64,000 bases of DNA. It comes from Henriciella barbarensis. GTDB lineage: Bacteria > Pseudomonadota > Alphaproteobacteria > Caulobacterales > Hyphomonadaceae. The stretch lies in NCBI RefSeq assembly GCF_003576345.1, contig NZ_QWGB01000014.1, positions 124,001 through 188,000 of the forward strand, written 5' to 3'. The notes beneath the pieces were generated by a model. The model had not been told where the DNA came from. It ran no database searches and saw nothing but the letters and a program-made list of their open reading frames with translations. Below, piece by piece: positions 48,017-56,873 of the stretch (position 1 is its first letter; each line of letters starts with the position of its first letter). The translations under genes were made by a program, and so were the position numbers.

Positions 48017-48799
48017 CTAATCAGCCTCACAGTATTGACGCGCCTGGAGAAAGCAAACGTCTTCTCCTTCTAGGCGAACTGCCGTCAGGACTCCCGTGTC
48101 ATACGCGCCAGTGTCTATGCCGATCCGGTTTAATTGGTTGGATATCTCCGGCTCGACGGTGTGACCGTGCACAATTACAAACCCATGGTCTTTTTGGCTG
48201 TCCAGGAATTCGCGTCGGATCCAACGCAAATCTGAAGGATGCTGGTCTTCTATTGGGATCCCCGGACGAATGCCGGCATGCACCATCAGGTAGTCGCCAA
48301 ACTGTATTCGATCGAGAAAGCCGGCCATGAATTCGACGTGGCGATCTGGGATGGCTGAAATAAGCGCGTGCTCCAAGGCCTCGTTGCCTTGCCGACGAAG
48401 ATAGGCTTGATCGATCCCATAGCTTTCTGCAGTTGCATCTCCGCCATGCTTGAGCCAACCATCAAGTTGATCCGGCTCGCCGCGAAGCCCGCGGACAAGT
48501 GCTTCCTCATGATTGCCCATTATAAAGTGGCATTTGGCATGGGCGGGCTTGTAGTCCATCAGTTTCTCGATCACGCCTCGCGAAGAGGGGCCCCGATCTA
48601 TAAGGTCGCCTAAAAAAATAATGTGGTTCGACTTGGTCGGACGCTCGCCAATGTCCCGTTCGATCTGCTGGAGAAGGTCTTCCAGCAAATCTAGTCGGCC
48701 GTGCACATCTCCGATTGCGTAAGCACGCTTTTTTGGCGGCGCTGAAGCACGGCGAGGTAAAGGCGGATTTTCCACAGATTTCGACAAGAAGCCGAGCAT
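48017..48799 (-). CDS. metallophosphoesterase, serine/threonine phosphatase-like
   Basis: 260 residues of the PPP/calcineurin superfamily. Motifs are GDVHGRLDLL, IFLGDLIDRGPSS, MGNHEEA and VHAGIRPG with VHGHTVEPEI, covering both metal sites. Bacterial members such as PrpA/PrpB or ApaH act on phosphoproteins or Np4N; PrpE-like activity is likely. Position beside Wzc-type EPS genes makes phosphoprotein regulation of polysaccharide production conceivable, but a BY-kinase would need a tyrosine phosphatase, which this is not. Divergent from the NusG-like gene. Confidence 0.87.
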   Translation of the reverse strand: MLGFLSKSVENPPLPRRASAPPKKRAYAIGDVHGRLDLLEDLLQQIERDIGERPTKSNHIIFLGDLIDRGPSSRGVIEKLMDYKPAHAKCHFIMGNHEEALVRGLRGEPDQLDGWLKHGGDATAESYGIDQAYLRRQGNEALEHALISAIPDRHVEFMAGFLDRIQFGDYLMVHAGIRPGIPIEDQHPSDLRWIRREFLDSQKDHGFVIVHGHTVEPEISNQLNRIGIDTGAYDTGVLTAVRLEGEDVCFLQARQYCEAD

Positions 48800-48972
48800 G
48801 ATGCCTTCTTTTCATTTCCTCGGGCAGCAGATCGCGTGGGTTTTCGTGCTCTGTTGAGCGCCCTCAACTTAGTTCTGCAAAGCGAAACTTGCAACAACGA
48901 TAGTCGATCTGGCGACAAAGCATCTGCTCGGCACGTATTTTGCTCCGGGTTTGATGAGTCATTAAACAGTCA

Positions 48973-48984
48973 ACCCTGCAGGGT
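48973..48984. promoter_or_regulatory. perfect 12-bp palindrome in the divergent promoter region
   Basis: ACCCTGCAGGGT, 97 bp upstream of the NusG-like gene start and 174 bp upstream of the metallophosphoesterase start, is a perfect 12-bp palindrome in the 281-bp divergent gap. The gap also contains AT-rich stretches that could hold promoters; no clear -10/-35 pair was found by eye. A regulator-binding role is inferred. Confidence 0.4.
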
Positions 48985-49080
48985 AAACAAAATACTAATA
49001 TCTGTTGCGCTTGCGAGGCTGGCATGTTTGATCTGTACACACTTGAAATTGGTCGAGGCGTAGATGTTGGGGGCAGGTAG

Positions 49081-49587
49081 ATGGCAATTGAGGGTTCCTG
49101 GTTTGCTGTTCAGACCCAGGCAGCGAAGGAGCAATTAGCTGTCTCGCATCTAAACCGGCAGGGCTTTGAAACTCTTTTGCCCCAGCTCTGGCGGTCTGTC
49201 CGTCGGTCGCGAAAATCTGTGAATGTGCTGAAGCCAATGTTCCCAGGTTACGTATTCGTGAAAATTGATATGCAGCGCATGAGATGGCGCGCTATAGACA
49301 GCACTGTAGGGGTCTCGAAACTCATTCGCTTCGGCGAAAAGCCAGCTGCGCTGCCGGAAGACCTGATCCAAAATCTTCAGACAAGCATTGGCGATGATGG
49401 TGCTGTCACGTTTGACCACAACCTGCGTGAGGGTGACCAAATTCGCGTTATGTCCGGTGCCTTTTCTGATTGGCTGGGACGAGTCATTGAGATGGCCGAT
49501 GCTGATCGGGTGAAAGTTCTTTTCGGCATGATGACCCGGCAGGTCGAAGTAACGCTGCCGAAGCATCACTTGGCTAGAGCCGTCTAG
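49081..49587 (+). CDS. NusG-paralogue antiterminator (RfaH/UpxY-like)
   Basis: 168 residues, shorter than housekeeping NusG (about 177-190) and carrying the same two parts: an N-terminal NGN domain (WFAVQTQAAKEQLAVSHLNRQGFE, MFPGYVFVKID) and a C-terminal KOW domain (LREGDQIRVMSGAFSDWLGRVIE). RfaH- and UpxY-type paralogues are placed beside long polysaccharide operons and suppress Rho and polarity by binding RNA polymerase. The next gene, 16 nt downstream, is the initiating transferase. It could act on the long minus-strand operons, although that requires trans recognition. Confidence 0.87.
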   Translation: MAIEGSWFAVQTQAAKEQLAVSHLNRQGFETLLPQLWRSVRRSRKSVNVLKPMFPGYVFVKIDMQRMRWRAIDSTVGVSKLIRFGEKPAALPEDLIQNLQTSIGDDGAVTFDHNLREGDQIRVMSGAFSDWLGRVIEMADADRVKVLFGMMTRQVEVTLPKHHLARAV

Positions 49588-49603
49588 CGCGAGGACTTAA
49601 CGC

Positions 49604-50920
49604 ATGAACACTCTCAGTCATCTTGCGGTAGGCACCGAACAGCGTGAAAAGTTTTCTCGCCGTTTAGCTGACGCGCTTTTTCGCATCCGTTACCAGCTGA
49701 CTGGCGCGATCCTACTGGGCGTCTTGGCACCCGTTATCTTGAGAGGGCAGTTTGAGCGCCTGCCCGATCAAATCGCCAGCTACGACAATTCGCTTTTCGG
49801 AACGCTATGCGCTGTCCTGATCGGTTATATGGTGTTCCGCAAAGTCACGGCGTTGCCGGGATCCAACGCGTTTACCAGTATTACGCCCGCATTCCTGTCT
49901 TCATACGGCATCATCATCGCCATCTTTTTTGTACTGAGGTTGGAGTACAGCCGCTATCAATTCCTTGCAAGTTTCGTCCTAACCACGTGTTGGTTTATCG
50001 CCTTATCTTATTATGTGGCCCGTTTCAGGCAGGCGACACTCGGACTTGTCTCCTCTGAAAGAGTGCAGGACCTCGCCTCCCTTCCCGGGGTCAGCTGGGT
50101 CAATTTTGCAACGCCAGAAGCAGCGTCGCGTCAACGTCACCTGCCTCTCGTCGTGAATCTTCGGGATCCGAAGCTAAGCCCTGAGTGGGAGCGCTATCTG
50201 GCTGAAGAGGCGATCGCAGGGCGCGTAATCTATAACACAAAGCAAATCGTCGAGTCGCTCGAAGGTCGCGTCCGGGTCGATCATCTATCCGAGAACTCAT
50301 TCGGACACCTCGCGCCCGACTCGATCTATGCTCCAGCCAAACGCTACATTGATGCGGCAACAGCTGCTGTCGCACTTTTCATCCTGTCTCCATTTCTTCT
50401 TCTGGTCGCGCTTTGGATCAAGCTCGACACCCCGGGGCCGGTAATTTTTCGCCAGGAACGAATAGGCTATCGTGGCAAAAGATTCACGATGTTCAAATTT
50501 CGGTCGATGACAGTCCAGGCACATGACGAAAAGAATACTCGTGATGGAGATATGACGCAGAGTGACGATACACGTATCACTCGGTCTGGACGCTTTATCC
50601 GAAAGACAAGAATTGATGAGCTGCCGCAGCTCTGGAACATTTTTATCGGAGAAATGAGCTGGATCGGGCCTCGCCCAGAGACCCTCAGACTGTCTGCATG
50701 GTACGAGCAGGAAATTCCCTTTTATCGATACCGCCATATCGTTCGTCCGGGCATCACGGGCTGGGCCCAGGTCAACCAGGGCCATGTGACCAGTGTCGAC
50801 GACGTTCGTCGCAAGCTCGAGTTTGACTTCTATTACGTGAAACACTTTTCAATGTGGACGGATCTTTTTATTGGCATTCAGACGGTACGAGTAATGCTGA
50901 CGGGGCACGGAGCAAAATAG
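49604..50920 (+). CDS. initiating sugar-phosphate transferase (bacterial sugar transferase)
   Basis: 438 residues. Four or five N-terminal hydrophobic segments (about residues 32-50, 60-76, 88-112 and 115-138) and a central cytoplasmic part lead to one membrane re-entrant segment (ALFILSPFLLLVALWIKLDTPGP) and the catalytic PGT domain (QERIGYRGKRFTMFKFRSM, RKTRIDELPQLWNIFIGEMSWIGPRPE, ITGWAQVNQGH). This matches polyisoprenyl-phosphate hexose/HexNAc-1-P transferases of the WbaP/EpsE kind, which place the first sugar on undecaprenyl phosphate. It is translated 16 nt after the RfaH-like gene. Confidence 0.92.
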   Translation: MNTLSHLAVGTEQREKFSRRLADALFRIRYQLTGAILLGVLAPVILRGQFERLPDQIASYDNSLFGTLCAVLIGYMVFRKVTALPGSNAFTSITPAFLSSYGIIIAIFFVLRLEYSRYQFLASFVLTTCWFIALSYYVARFRQATLGLVSSERVQDLASLPGVSWVNFATPEAASRQRHLPLVVNLRDPKLSPEWERYLAEEAIAGRVIYNTKQIVESLEGRVRVDHLSENSFGHLAPDSIYAPAKRYIDAATAAVALFILSPFLLLVALWIKLDTPGPVIFRQERIGYRGKRFTMFKFRSMTVQAHDEKNTRDGDMTQSDDTRITRSGRFIRKTRIDELPQLWNIFIGEMSWIGPRPETLRLSAWYEQEIPFYRYRHIVRPGITGWAQVNQGHVTSVDDVRRKLEFDFYYVKHFSMWTDLFIGIQTVRVMLTGHGAK

Positions 50921-51130
50921 GGTTTAAAGGTTGGGCCTCTCCTGCGTGTGAGACTCAGTAGAAGTTTGCGGGATTGAGGAAGAGTTTGTGGCTATGGCTA
51001 AGTGCGGCTAGGGCTTCCAGCTAGTCGGGCCCGTCATTTCTGAAACGCTCACCGAACTGATTGTACCATAGCACAAAGACTTTCGTCGCTAGCAAAGCCG
51101 GCACAGACCCGAAGCTTCAGACTTCTAGCT

Positions 51131-52537
51131 TTAGATCACAAGGCTTCGATCATCGTCTTCGGATTGATCACGCCCTCGGCTAGAACGTTTTTTGCGTGCT
51201 TGGTCCTGAACCAGGACAGCGAGGCAGGCGGCCGCGACGCAGGCGATGATCGGTGTGCGGGCCGGGTAATCAACCAGACTGTGGAGCATGATGATAAGCA
51301 AGGCTATCGTAGCAGCACGACTTGTGTGCCTAATTTCATCGCTTTCCTGTTTCCATGCCTTTTTAAAAAGCTGCCAATAGAGACGCAGGCCTACGATAAT
51401 CAATATCGCACCAACCAGGCCGGTTTCCATGACGAACTGGAGCACATCGTTGTGCGCATTGTTAGCGTAGGTGCGAGTAACTGAGCCGGGATCTTCATAT
51501 ATCCTGAAGACATCCTCGAACGACCCGAGGCCTGTGCCGAAGAGCCAATGGTCGCGGATGATCTGGAGGGTTGTGCTCCAGATGTGTGGCCGGGACATCT
51601 CAGAACCGCTGAGAGACATTAAGCTGAGCCCCCCAAGCACCGGACTTGAGAAAACGAGCAGGCCGGCCATCATAACCAGTACGCCTGCCAAGAGTGAGAA
51701 TCTGATCATGGATGGGCTGAGCGAGGCTCTTCCATTGAAAATGAAAAAGCTACCGGCGAGCGCGGGCAGGAGTAGTAGATATCCTGCAACAGAGCCCGCA
51801 GCGAGCAGGCACAGCAAAATAGGAAGCGCCATCGCAAGGACGCTGATGGCCTTGGCGATATCGACATCGCGTGACAGCCAGCGGCGCTTCATATCGCGAA
51901 GCAGGGCCGCCGTGAATGGCAGAGACAGCGCCAGAAAGCAGGCTTGGTGATTTGCGTTCGCAAAGATGCCGACGGGTGAATTCGGGTTAGTGACTTCGTA
52001 GAAGTATAGTCGCTGGTCATTGTTCGATAGGATCTGCGCGAACCCCAACAATGCCGTCGCTGCACCCATGGCGGGAATGATCCAGTTCAAAGTAGACGCT
52101 GATCGACGTCCGAGCACGAGAACCAGACAGTAAACAGCTAGAAACGGGGTGGCCCCGGATAGCGAAATCCTCCCGCTTTCTGGCGCTAATGAAATCGGCA
52201 TGGGGTGGTTGGCTGGGAGACTTAAAATCGTCAGTCCTTCTTCAATCACTGATCGGTCACCGAGCTTGCTCCAGATCGCCTCCGGTAGAGGCACCAATTG
52301 AAGAATACTCCATGCCGACCAGACGAAGATAATCAGGAGCAGAAACTTGGCCTTAGGTGTCTCGGATTGCCTGAGGGCAAATGGGAGCAATGGAATGACC
52401 GTAACGATCGACAGCACGGACAGCCAGATGCGCGGCGACAATTCAGGATTAGCCGCACCGCCTAAGCCAAGGGTAGCGAAAAGGCATGCCGGAAGAGAAA
52501 GATAGCGCGCGCGGCGCAAGAAAGAACGGAAACTCAT
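51131..52537 (-). CDS. O-antigen ligase/polymerase (Wzy_C) membrane protein
   Basis: 468 residues, about 12 membrane helices. The Wzy_C region shows FANANHQACFLALSLPF, the large loop SGATPF and YANNAHNDVLQFVMETGLVG with the catalytic-region His. Such proteins polymerise or ligate lipid-linked polysaccharide in the periplasm. It is translationally coupled to the preceding hypothetical gene (ATGA at 52534-52537) in a wza-wzc-unknown-wzy cluster. A 210-bp gap separates it from the convergent sugar transferase, in which I found no clear terminator. Confidence 0.88.
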   Translation of the reverse strand: MSFRSFLRRARYLSLPACLFATLGLGGAANPELSPRIWLSVLSIVTVIPLLPFALRQSETPKAKFLLLIIFVWSAWSILQLVPLPEAIWSKLGDRSVIEEGLTILSLPANHPMPISLAPESGRISLSGATPFLAVYCLVLVLGRRSASTLNWIIPAMGAATALLGFAQILSNNDQRLYFYEVTNPNSPVGIFANANHQACFLALSLPFTAALLRDMKRRWLSRDVDIAKAISVLAMALPILLCLLAAGSVAGYLLLLPALAGSFFIFNGRASLSPSMIRFSLLAGVLVMMAGLLVFSSPVLGGLSLMSLSGSEMSRPHIWSTTLQIIRDHWLFGTGLGSFEDVFRIYEDPGSVTRTYANNAHNDVLQFVMETGLVGAILIIVGLRLYWQLFKKAWKQESDEIRHTSRAATIALLIIMLHSLVDYPARTPIIACVAAACLAVLVQDQARKKRSSRGRDQSEDDDRSLVI

Positions 52538-53685
52538 TCCGTTAGTGCCCGCTCTAGTAGATCTATTTCGAACCTTTGAATGACCGCCCGCCCGGTCCGT
52601 GGAAAATCTCCTGGTATGCCTGCGAGTTCAATCCGCTGAAACTCACAATCGCTTTCTGGAACAGTGAAGGTTTCGGTCATCGCAGTTGGTTCGGATGGAA
52701 GATTTGTGGCCCGCATCGTCCAGATTGGTGTTCTAGAATGATAACAGTAAATGGCCCATTCAAAAGCGTTCCCTCTGTCGGTGACGCTACCAGACATTAC
52801 AATGCTGGCTTGATTCAATCCCGCTGGAATTTTTGTTGCCTGACGTGCGATGGACTTGCGGCTTGGCCCGTAAGAGCTGGCGGCAAGGCCGCCATTTGGT
52901 TCGAAACTGGCTGCTTTGTTGTCGACGGTCCAACTGAACGGCCCGGCACCTCGTAGACCCTCAAAGTTCGCATCATACGGCACCGTGATTGAGGTTGCCG
53001 CCTCTGGTTCAAGAAATGTCAAAAATGCGGAGTAAGCTAGGTCCAAGCGATTTTGTCGAAGCAGCGCGCTCACGACCGCCGCTTCACCGCGCTTATCGCC
53101 ATCAGCCCAGCTCCAAAGATATTTCTCCTGAGCAGACGTAGACGCGAGCCGTACAATCAGAGTTGAGGACCATCGGGGTTGGTCCGCTATTAGGCTAGCA
53201 ACGAACGGTCTTGTTTGTGAGTTTCTTGCCATCTCAGCCAAAGCGTCTAGCAAGGTACTTGAACTGGGGCCGCCTAGTGCCAAGGCCTTCGATATATGTT
53301 GCGTAGCAGCAGCATAGTCTTTTGATAGGAAATCGAGTTCTGCAAGCGAAATTCGCGCAAACGTGCTGCGAGGAGCAACCTTCAGCAAGTGATTTGCTAC
53401 GCGGCGTCGGTCGGACGAGAACCCTTGGCGGGCCGAGGGTGATGCGGCGAGAAATTCGGCGAAAAGCTCACCTGCAAGAGGGGCTGCGAGGAACTGTTCC
53501 CGCAATGCAGGGATTGGCTCTTCGTTGGTGTCGAGGGTGCGGTCGCTGGGCGACGCACCCTCGTTCAAGAGTTTCGGGTCGGATAACTCGGCGCTATCTC
53601 CTAAGTCTTCGGATAGTCGGATTAGAGCGCCGGTGCCGAGCCAGATCAGAACAAGCAAGCAGATTAGGGTCGCGAGCCAGCGCAT
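52534..53685 (-). CDS. EPS-cluster protein with TPR-like region and beta C-terminus
   Basis: 383 residues. One N-terminal transmembrane helix (about residues 3-20, LATLICLLVLIWLGTGALI) leads to a periplasmic part. Residues about 70-200 are helical pairs resembling TPRs (ARISLAELDFLSKDYAAATQHISKAL), and residues 240-375 are beta-rich (GLRGAGPFSWTVDN, RAVIQRFEIDLL), possibly a carbohydrate-binding or jelly-roll domain. I cannot name a family. It is placed between wzc and the wzy-like gene, 3 nt from wzc and overlapping wzy by 4 nt, so it is probably a dedicated periplasmic partner of polymerisation or export. Confidence 0.75.
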   Translation of the reverse strand: MRWLATLICLLVLIWLGTGALIRLSEDLGDSAELSDPKLLNEGASPSDRTLDTNEEPIPALREQFLAAPLAGELFAEFLAASPSARQGFSSDRRRVANHLLKVAPRSTFARISLAELDFLSKDYAAATQHISKALALGGPSSSTLLDALAEMARNSQTRPFVASLIADQPRWSSTLIVRLASTSAQEKYLWSWADGDKRGEAAVVSALLRQNRLDLAYSAFLTFLEPEAATSITVPYDANFEGLRGAGPFSWTVDNKAASFEPNGGLAASSYGPSRKSIARQATKIPAGLNQASIVMSGSVTDRGNAFEWAIYCYHSRTPIWTMRATNLPSEPTAMTETFTVPESDCEFQRIELAGIPGDFPRTGRAVIQRFEIDLLERALTE

Positions 53686-53687
53686 AA

Positions 53688-55952
53688 CTAGCCTGCGTCG
53701 CGGATATCTGCCGGATCTTCTGGACCTGAGAAAAGGTGGATTTTGCGCTGACGGCTTTCTTTGGCCGAAAGCTGCTTCTGATCGTAAGCGTAGGCGCCTT
53801 TGCCATAGTGGTAGTAGTAGTAGTCGGAATTGTAACCGACTTTCTTCGCGTCGAACTTCGTGAGAATGACGCCCAGAACATTCGTACGGCTTTCCATCAG
53901 TCGACCGATTGTACGGACAACTTGGGGCGTGCGGATGGCACTAGACTGAATAATGACAACTGTGCCCTCACATATGGACCCAAGGAGCGGCGCATCTGTG
54001 AAACTTAGAACAGGCGGAGAATCGACCAGAACCAGGTCGAACATCTGCTCAGCCTCTTCAATGATCGATTTCAGGCGCGGGTTTGAGAGCAACTCAGCCG
54101 GGTTTGGCGGGATGACGCCTGCGGGCAGGAGATAGAGGCCGTCATGACGTGACGTCACGATATTATTCTCAAGTTCAGCCTCGCGCGTCAGCATACCGGA
54201 CAGACCTATTGATGCACCCGATTCTGCAACAAATGAAGGTTTGCGCATGTCCGCGTCAATGATAAGCACTCGCTGACCAATTTTCGCAAATGCCATGGCG
54301 AGCGCCACTGTCGAACTCGTCTTGCCTTCGCTAGGACGGGTCGAGGTCACAAGCAGACTGCGCGGCGCACCGCTGGAAGTGGTAAACTGAAGCGCTGTGC
54401 GGGTCGAGAAGAAAGCCTCAGACACAGCGGATTTTGGATCTGAAAGCTCGCTTGAAACGATATCTTTATTTTTCTTCACTTTCGGAACGACACCCACAGC
54501 CGCCAGACCGAGTTTATTCTTTACGTCGTCAGGTGTCTTAATCGTGTCATCTATAAAGTTGAGGGCGAAAGCTAGGCCCATGCCGCCAGCAAGGCCCAAT
54601 ACGAGTGCCATCAAGATCGCGCGGCGCAGGTTGGGCTCATACGGATGAGCCGGTACTTTAGCCTGGTCAATCACAGACACTTGGCTGGATCCTACACCAC
54701 TTGCAATCGAGATTTCCTTCATGCGCTGAAGAAGGGCTTCGTATTGCGTGCGGTTGGTGTCTACTTCGCGTTGAATAATGGTATAATCAATGCGTCGATC
54801 ACGAAGATCCTGAAGTTCGCCGCGTAGCTCGTTAACACGTTCACTCAAAGAAGCTTCCCGCGCTTCCGTAGCTCGATATTCAGCCTCCAGCGCATCGACG
54901 ATTGCCGCCCGCTCGACCTCAATTTCTTCGTTAAGCGATTCGACGCGCGCCTGTAGCTGCTGCATCTCTGGATAGCCAGGTTTGAAAGTCCCGAGCTTCT
55001 CTTGGTACTCAGCATTAAGCTCTGAACGTCTCATGCGAAGGCGTCGGAGCTCTTCGCTTTCCAACATGCCACGGGTCGTTGGATTATTCTGCGCTTCGCG
55101 AAAACGCTGTTCTGCTGCGATACGCTCACTTTCGGCGGCAGCAAGTTCAGAATTGAGTGAAACGATCGAGGTAGCGTCCAGCGAACCACCGCCCCCGGAG
55201 TCCAATTCAAGAATATCCTGGCTGGAAGCGTACTCGACAAGCCGTCGTTCGGATTCCTCCAGCGCCTTCCGAGTCGTCTGCAACCGATCCTCAACAAACT
55301 GGCGGGCGTAAGCGGTCGTATTGTACTTTCTTTCAAGGTTCGTCTGAATGAAGTTCTCGACTAAAGCATTTGCTATCCGGGCCGCTTCGCGGGGGTAGGG
55401 GCTGACAAACTGAACATTGATAACACGACTGCGGCCCTGCGGGCTTACTCTCACGCCATTCACTACTTTGGTTGCAGCTTGTTGTAGACGTTCTTCACGT
55501 GGCAGCGACTGATTTGCATAACGCGGATCCGAAGGCAGATTTAACACTTCAGAAACTCGTTCCGCGAGAGAACGGCTGCGCAGCAGTGCATACTGCGTTT
55601 CCATATACTGCCCGTCTGCAACGATTGCAGGGTCTACCGACGCTCCCTCAATAATTTGCGTCTCTTGGCGCTGAACCTCGACAGTTGCGTTGGCACGGTA
55701 CATTGGCGTGACACGCAAAGTTAGTACTGCGGCGATTGAGACACTCAGAAGGGTGATAGCAAGGATCATCCATTTCCGACGGAGAAATACTTGGAGCAAA
55801 TCCCAGACATTTATCGCTTCATCGCCGCTTCCAGAACCACTAGCGTCGCGATCTATAGCCTCGAATCGTTCCCGAAAATTAGATTCCCGTTCGCCGACAG
55901 GCGCGTTTCGCGATTGCCTCTTTGGGAGATTTTCAAACCTGTCGTAATTCAT
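53688..55952 (-). CDS. polysaccharide co-polymerase / BY-kinase, Wzc-like
   Basis: 754 residues. A first membrane helix lies at about residues 60-80 (WMILAITLLSVSIAAVLTL) and a second near 455 (ILMALVLGLAGGMGLAFAL). Between them is the periplasmic Wzz domain with a long coiled coil (GNKVN-type heptads around residues 230-410). The cytoplasmic tyrosine autokinase has a Walker A' TRPSEGKTSS, IIDADMRKPS and VDSPPV, and a C-terminal tyrosine cluster YNSDYYYYHYGKGAYAYDQ near residues 708-725. It controls chain length and export through autophosphorylation. It is coupled to wza 21 nt upstream. Confidence 0.95.
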   Translation of the reverse strand: MNYDRFENLPKRQSRNAPVGERESNFRERFEAIDRDASGSGSGDEAINVWDLLQVFLRRKWMILAITLLSVSIAAVLTLRVTPMYRANATVEVQRQETQIIEGASVDPAIVADGQYMETQYALLRSRSLAERVSEVLNLPSDPRYANQSLPREERLQQAATKVVNGVRVSPQGRSRVINVQFVSPYPREAARIANALVENFIQTNLERKYNTTAYARQFVEDRLQTTRKALEESERRLVEYASSQDILELDSGGGGSLDATSIVSLNSELAAAESERIAAEQRFREAQNNPTTRGMLESEELRRLRMRRSELNAEYQEKLGTFKPGYPEMQQLQARVESLNEEIEVERAAIVDALEAEYRATEAREASLSERVNELRGELQDLRDRRIDYTIIQREVDTNRTQYEALLQRMKEISIASGVGSSQVSVIDQAKVPAHPYEPNLRRAILMALVLGLAGGMGLAFALNFIDDTIKTPDDVKNKLGLAAVGVVPKVKKNKDIVSSELSDPKSAVSEAFFSTRTALQFTTSSGAPRSLLVTSTRPSEGKTSSTVALAMAFAKIGQRVLIIDADMRKPSFVAESGASIGLSGMLTREAELENNIVTSRHDGLYLLPAGVIPPNPAELLSNPRLKSIIEEAEQMFDLVLVDSPPVLSFTDAPLLGSICEGTVVIIQSSAIRTPQVVRTIGRLMESRTNVLGVILTKFDAKKVGYNSDYYYYHYGKGAYAYDQKQLSAKESRQRKIHLFSGPEDPADIRDAG

Positions 55953-55973
55953 GATCCGATACCGGTTCTGAGA

Positions 55974-56654
55974 CTAAAAAATAAGAAAAAAGCTCAGCAG
56001 TGGGATTGTTCGTAGAAGCTCAGTTCGGGCTCGCCGAGCTTCTGAGCCATCGACCACGATGATGTCGTTTCCGAACACTCGTGGGTTCTCTGCTTTGCCG
56101 TTGCGAATTGCCGTGAGGTTGTAGCTTGCAGCAACTTGCTCGCCGCCCACTTGGCGAAATACGACTACATTTTTGGGGTTTGCCCCTTCAGTAGGGCCTC
56201 CAGCCATCGCTACGACCTGTAAGAGTCCCATTTCACCGGTGACCTGAACCATCCCGGGATTTTTGATCGAACCATCAACGGTAACCCGTTCTATGCGGCT
56301 CTGCTGCAGAGTTACTGTTACATCGGCATCTTGCAGGTAGTCGTCTTCAAGCTTGGCTTCCAAAACCCCGGCGAGTTGGAGGGCCGTATTACCCAGCGCG
56401 TCCACCTCTCCGATCAGGGGCATTTTGATGCGCCCGCGATGATCGACTTCATATGTGCCATTAAGCTCGTTGACGCCGAAGACCTTCACTTGGACGCTAT
56501 CGCCGGGCGCAATCTCAAGTTCACCAATCTCAGCCACGATTGTCCTGTCGGGCGCCGGCAGTATCTGACCTGAATTCGCTGCGGGCTGGTTGCCACCGCA
56601 GCCGGCAGCTGCGATCGATACAGCTACGGCGAGCCACGAGAGAAATGGTTTCAT
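55974..56654 (-). CDS. polysaccharide export lipoprotein, Wza-like
   Basis: 226 residues. The lipobox AAGC (Cys about residue 19) predicts an outer-membrane lipoprotein. The PES/Poly_export domain (IAPGDSVQVKVFGVNELNGTYEVDHRGRIKMPLIGEVDALG) is followed by an SLBB-type domain (RVTVDGSIKNPGMVQVTGEMGLLQVVAMAGGPTEGA). It is shorter than E. coli Wza (about 380 residues) and lacks the C-terminal transmembrane amphipathic helix. Such short Wza-like proteins need a partner pore. It is the first gene of the wza-wzc cluster on the minus strand. Confidence 0.92.
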   Translation of the reverse strand: MKPFLSWLAVAVSIAAAGCGGNQPAANSGQILPAPDRTIVAEIGELEIAPGDSVQVKVFGVNELNGTYEVDHRGRIKMPLIGEVDALGNTALQLAGVLEAKLEDDYLQDADVTVTLQQSRIERVTVDGSIKNPGMVQVTGEMGLLQVVAMAGGPTEGANPKNVVVFRQVGGEQVAASYNLTAIRNGKAENPRVFGNDIIVVDGSEARRARTELLRTIPLLSFFLIF

Positions 56655-56813
56655 CTGTTTGTCCCTCTCAAAAGCTAAGGCGAGTTAACTTCTACAGTCT
56701 ACTTGCTCTGGCGCAACTGGGCGATTCGCGTCTCGGTGCATTAACAATCGCTTGGTTCTGGTAGTGTTGAGCAATTCCCGTGCCAAATCGAAAGCGCCAA
56801 GAATGCTAAGTGC

Positions 56814-56850
56814 AAAGAAAAAGCCCCGCATCCTAAGTGGAAACGGGGCT
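56814..56850 (-). terminator. rho-independent terminator of the 56874 glycosyltransferase gene
   Basis: A 7-bp stem, AGCCCCG / CGGGGCT, with a 15-nt loop and an adjacent A-rich run on the plus strand (a T-run on the minus strand) ends the minus-strand gene ending at 56874. Confidence 0.75.
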
Positions 56851-56873
56851 ACAGATGCTAAAATTTTGGACCG

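Noticed and set aside
50921-51130. A gene in the gap between the sugar transferase and the Wzy-like gene
   Set aside because: The 210-bp gap has no open frame with a ribosome-binding site or recognisable motif; only weak hairpins were seen.
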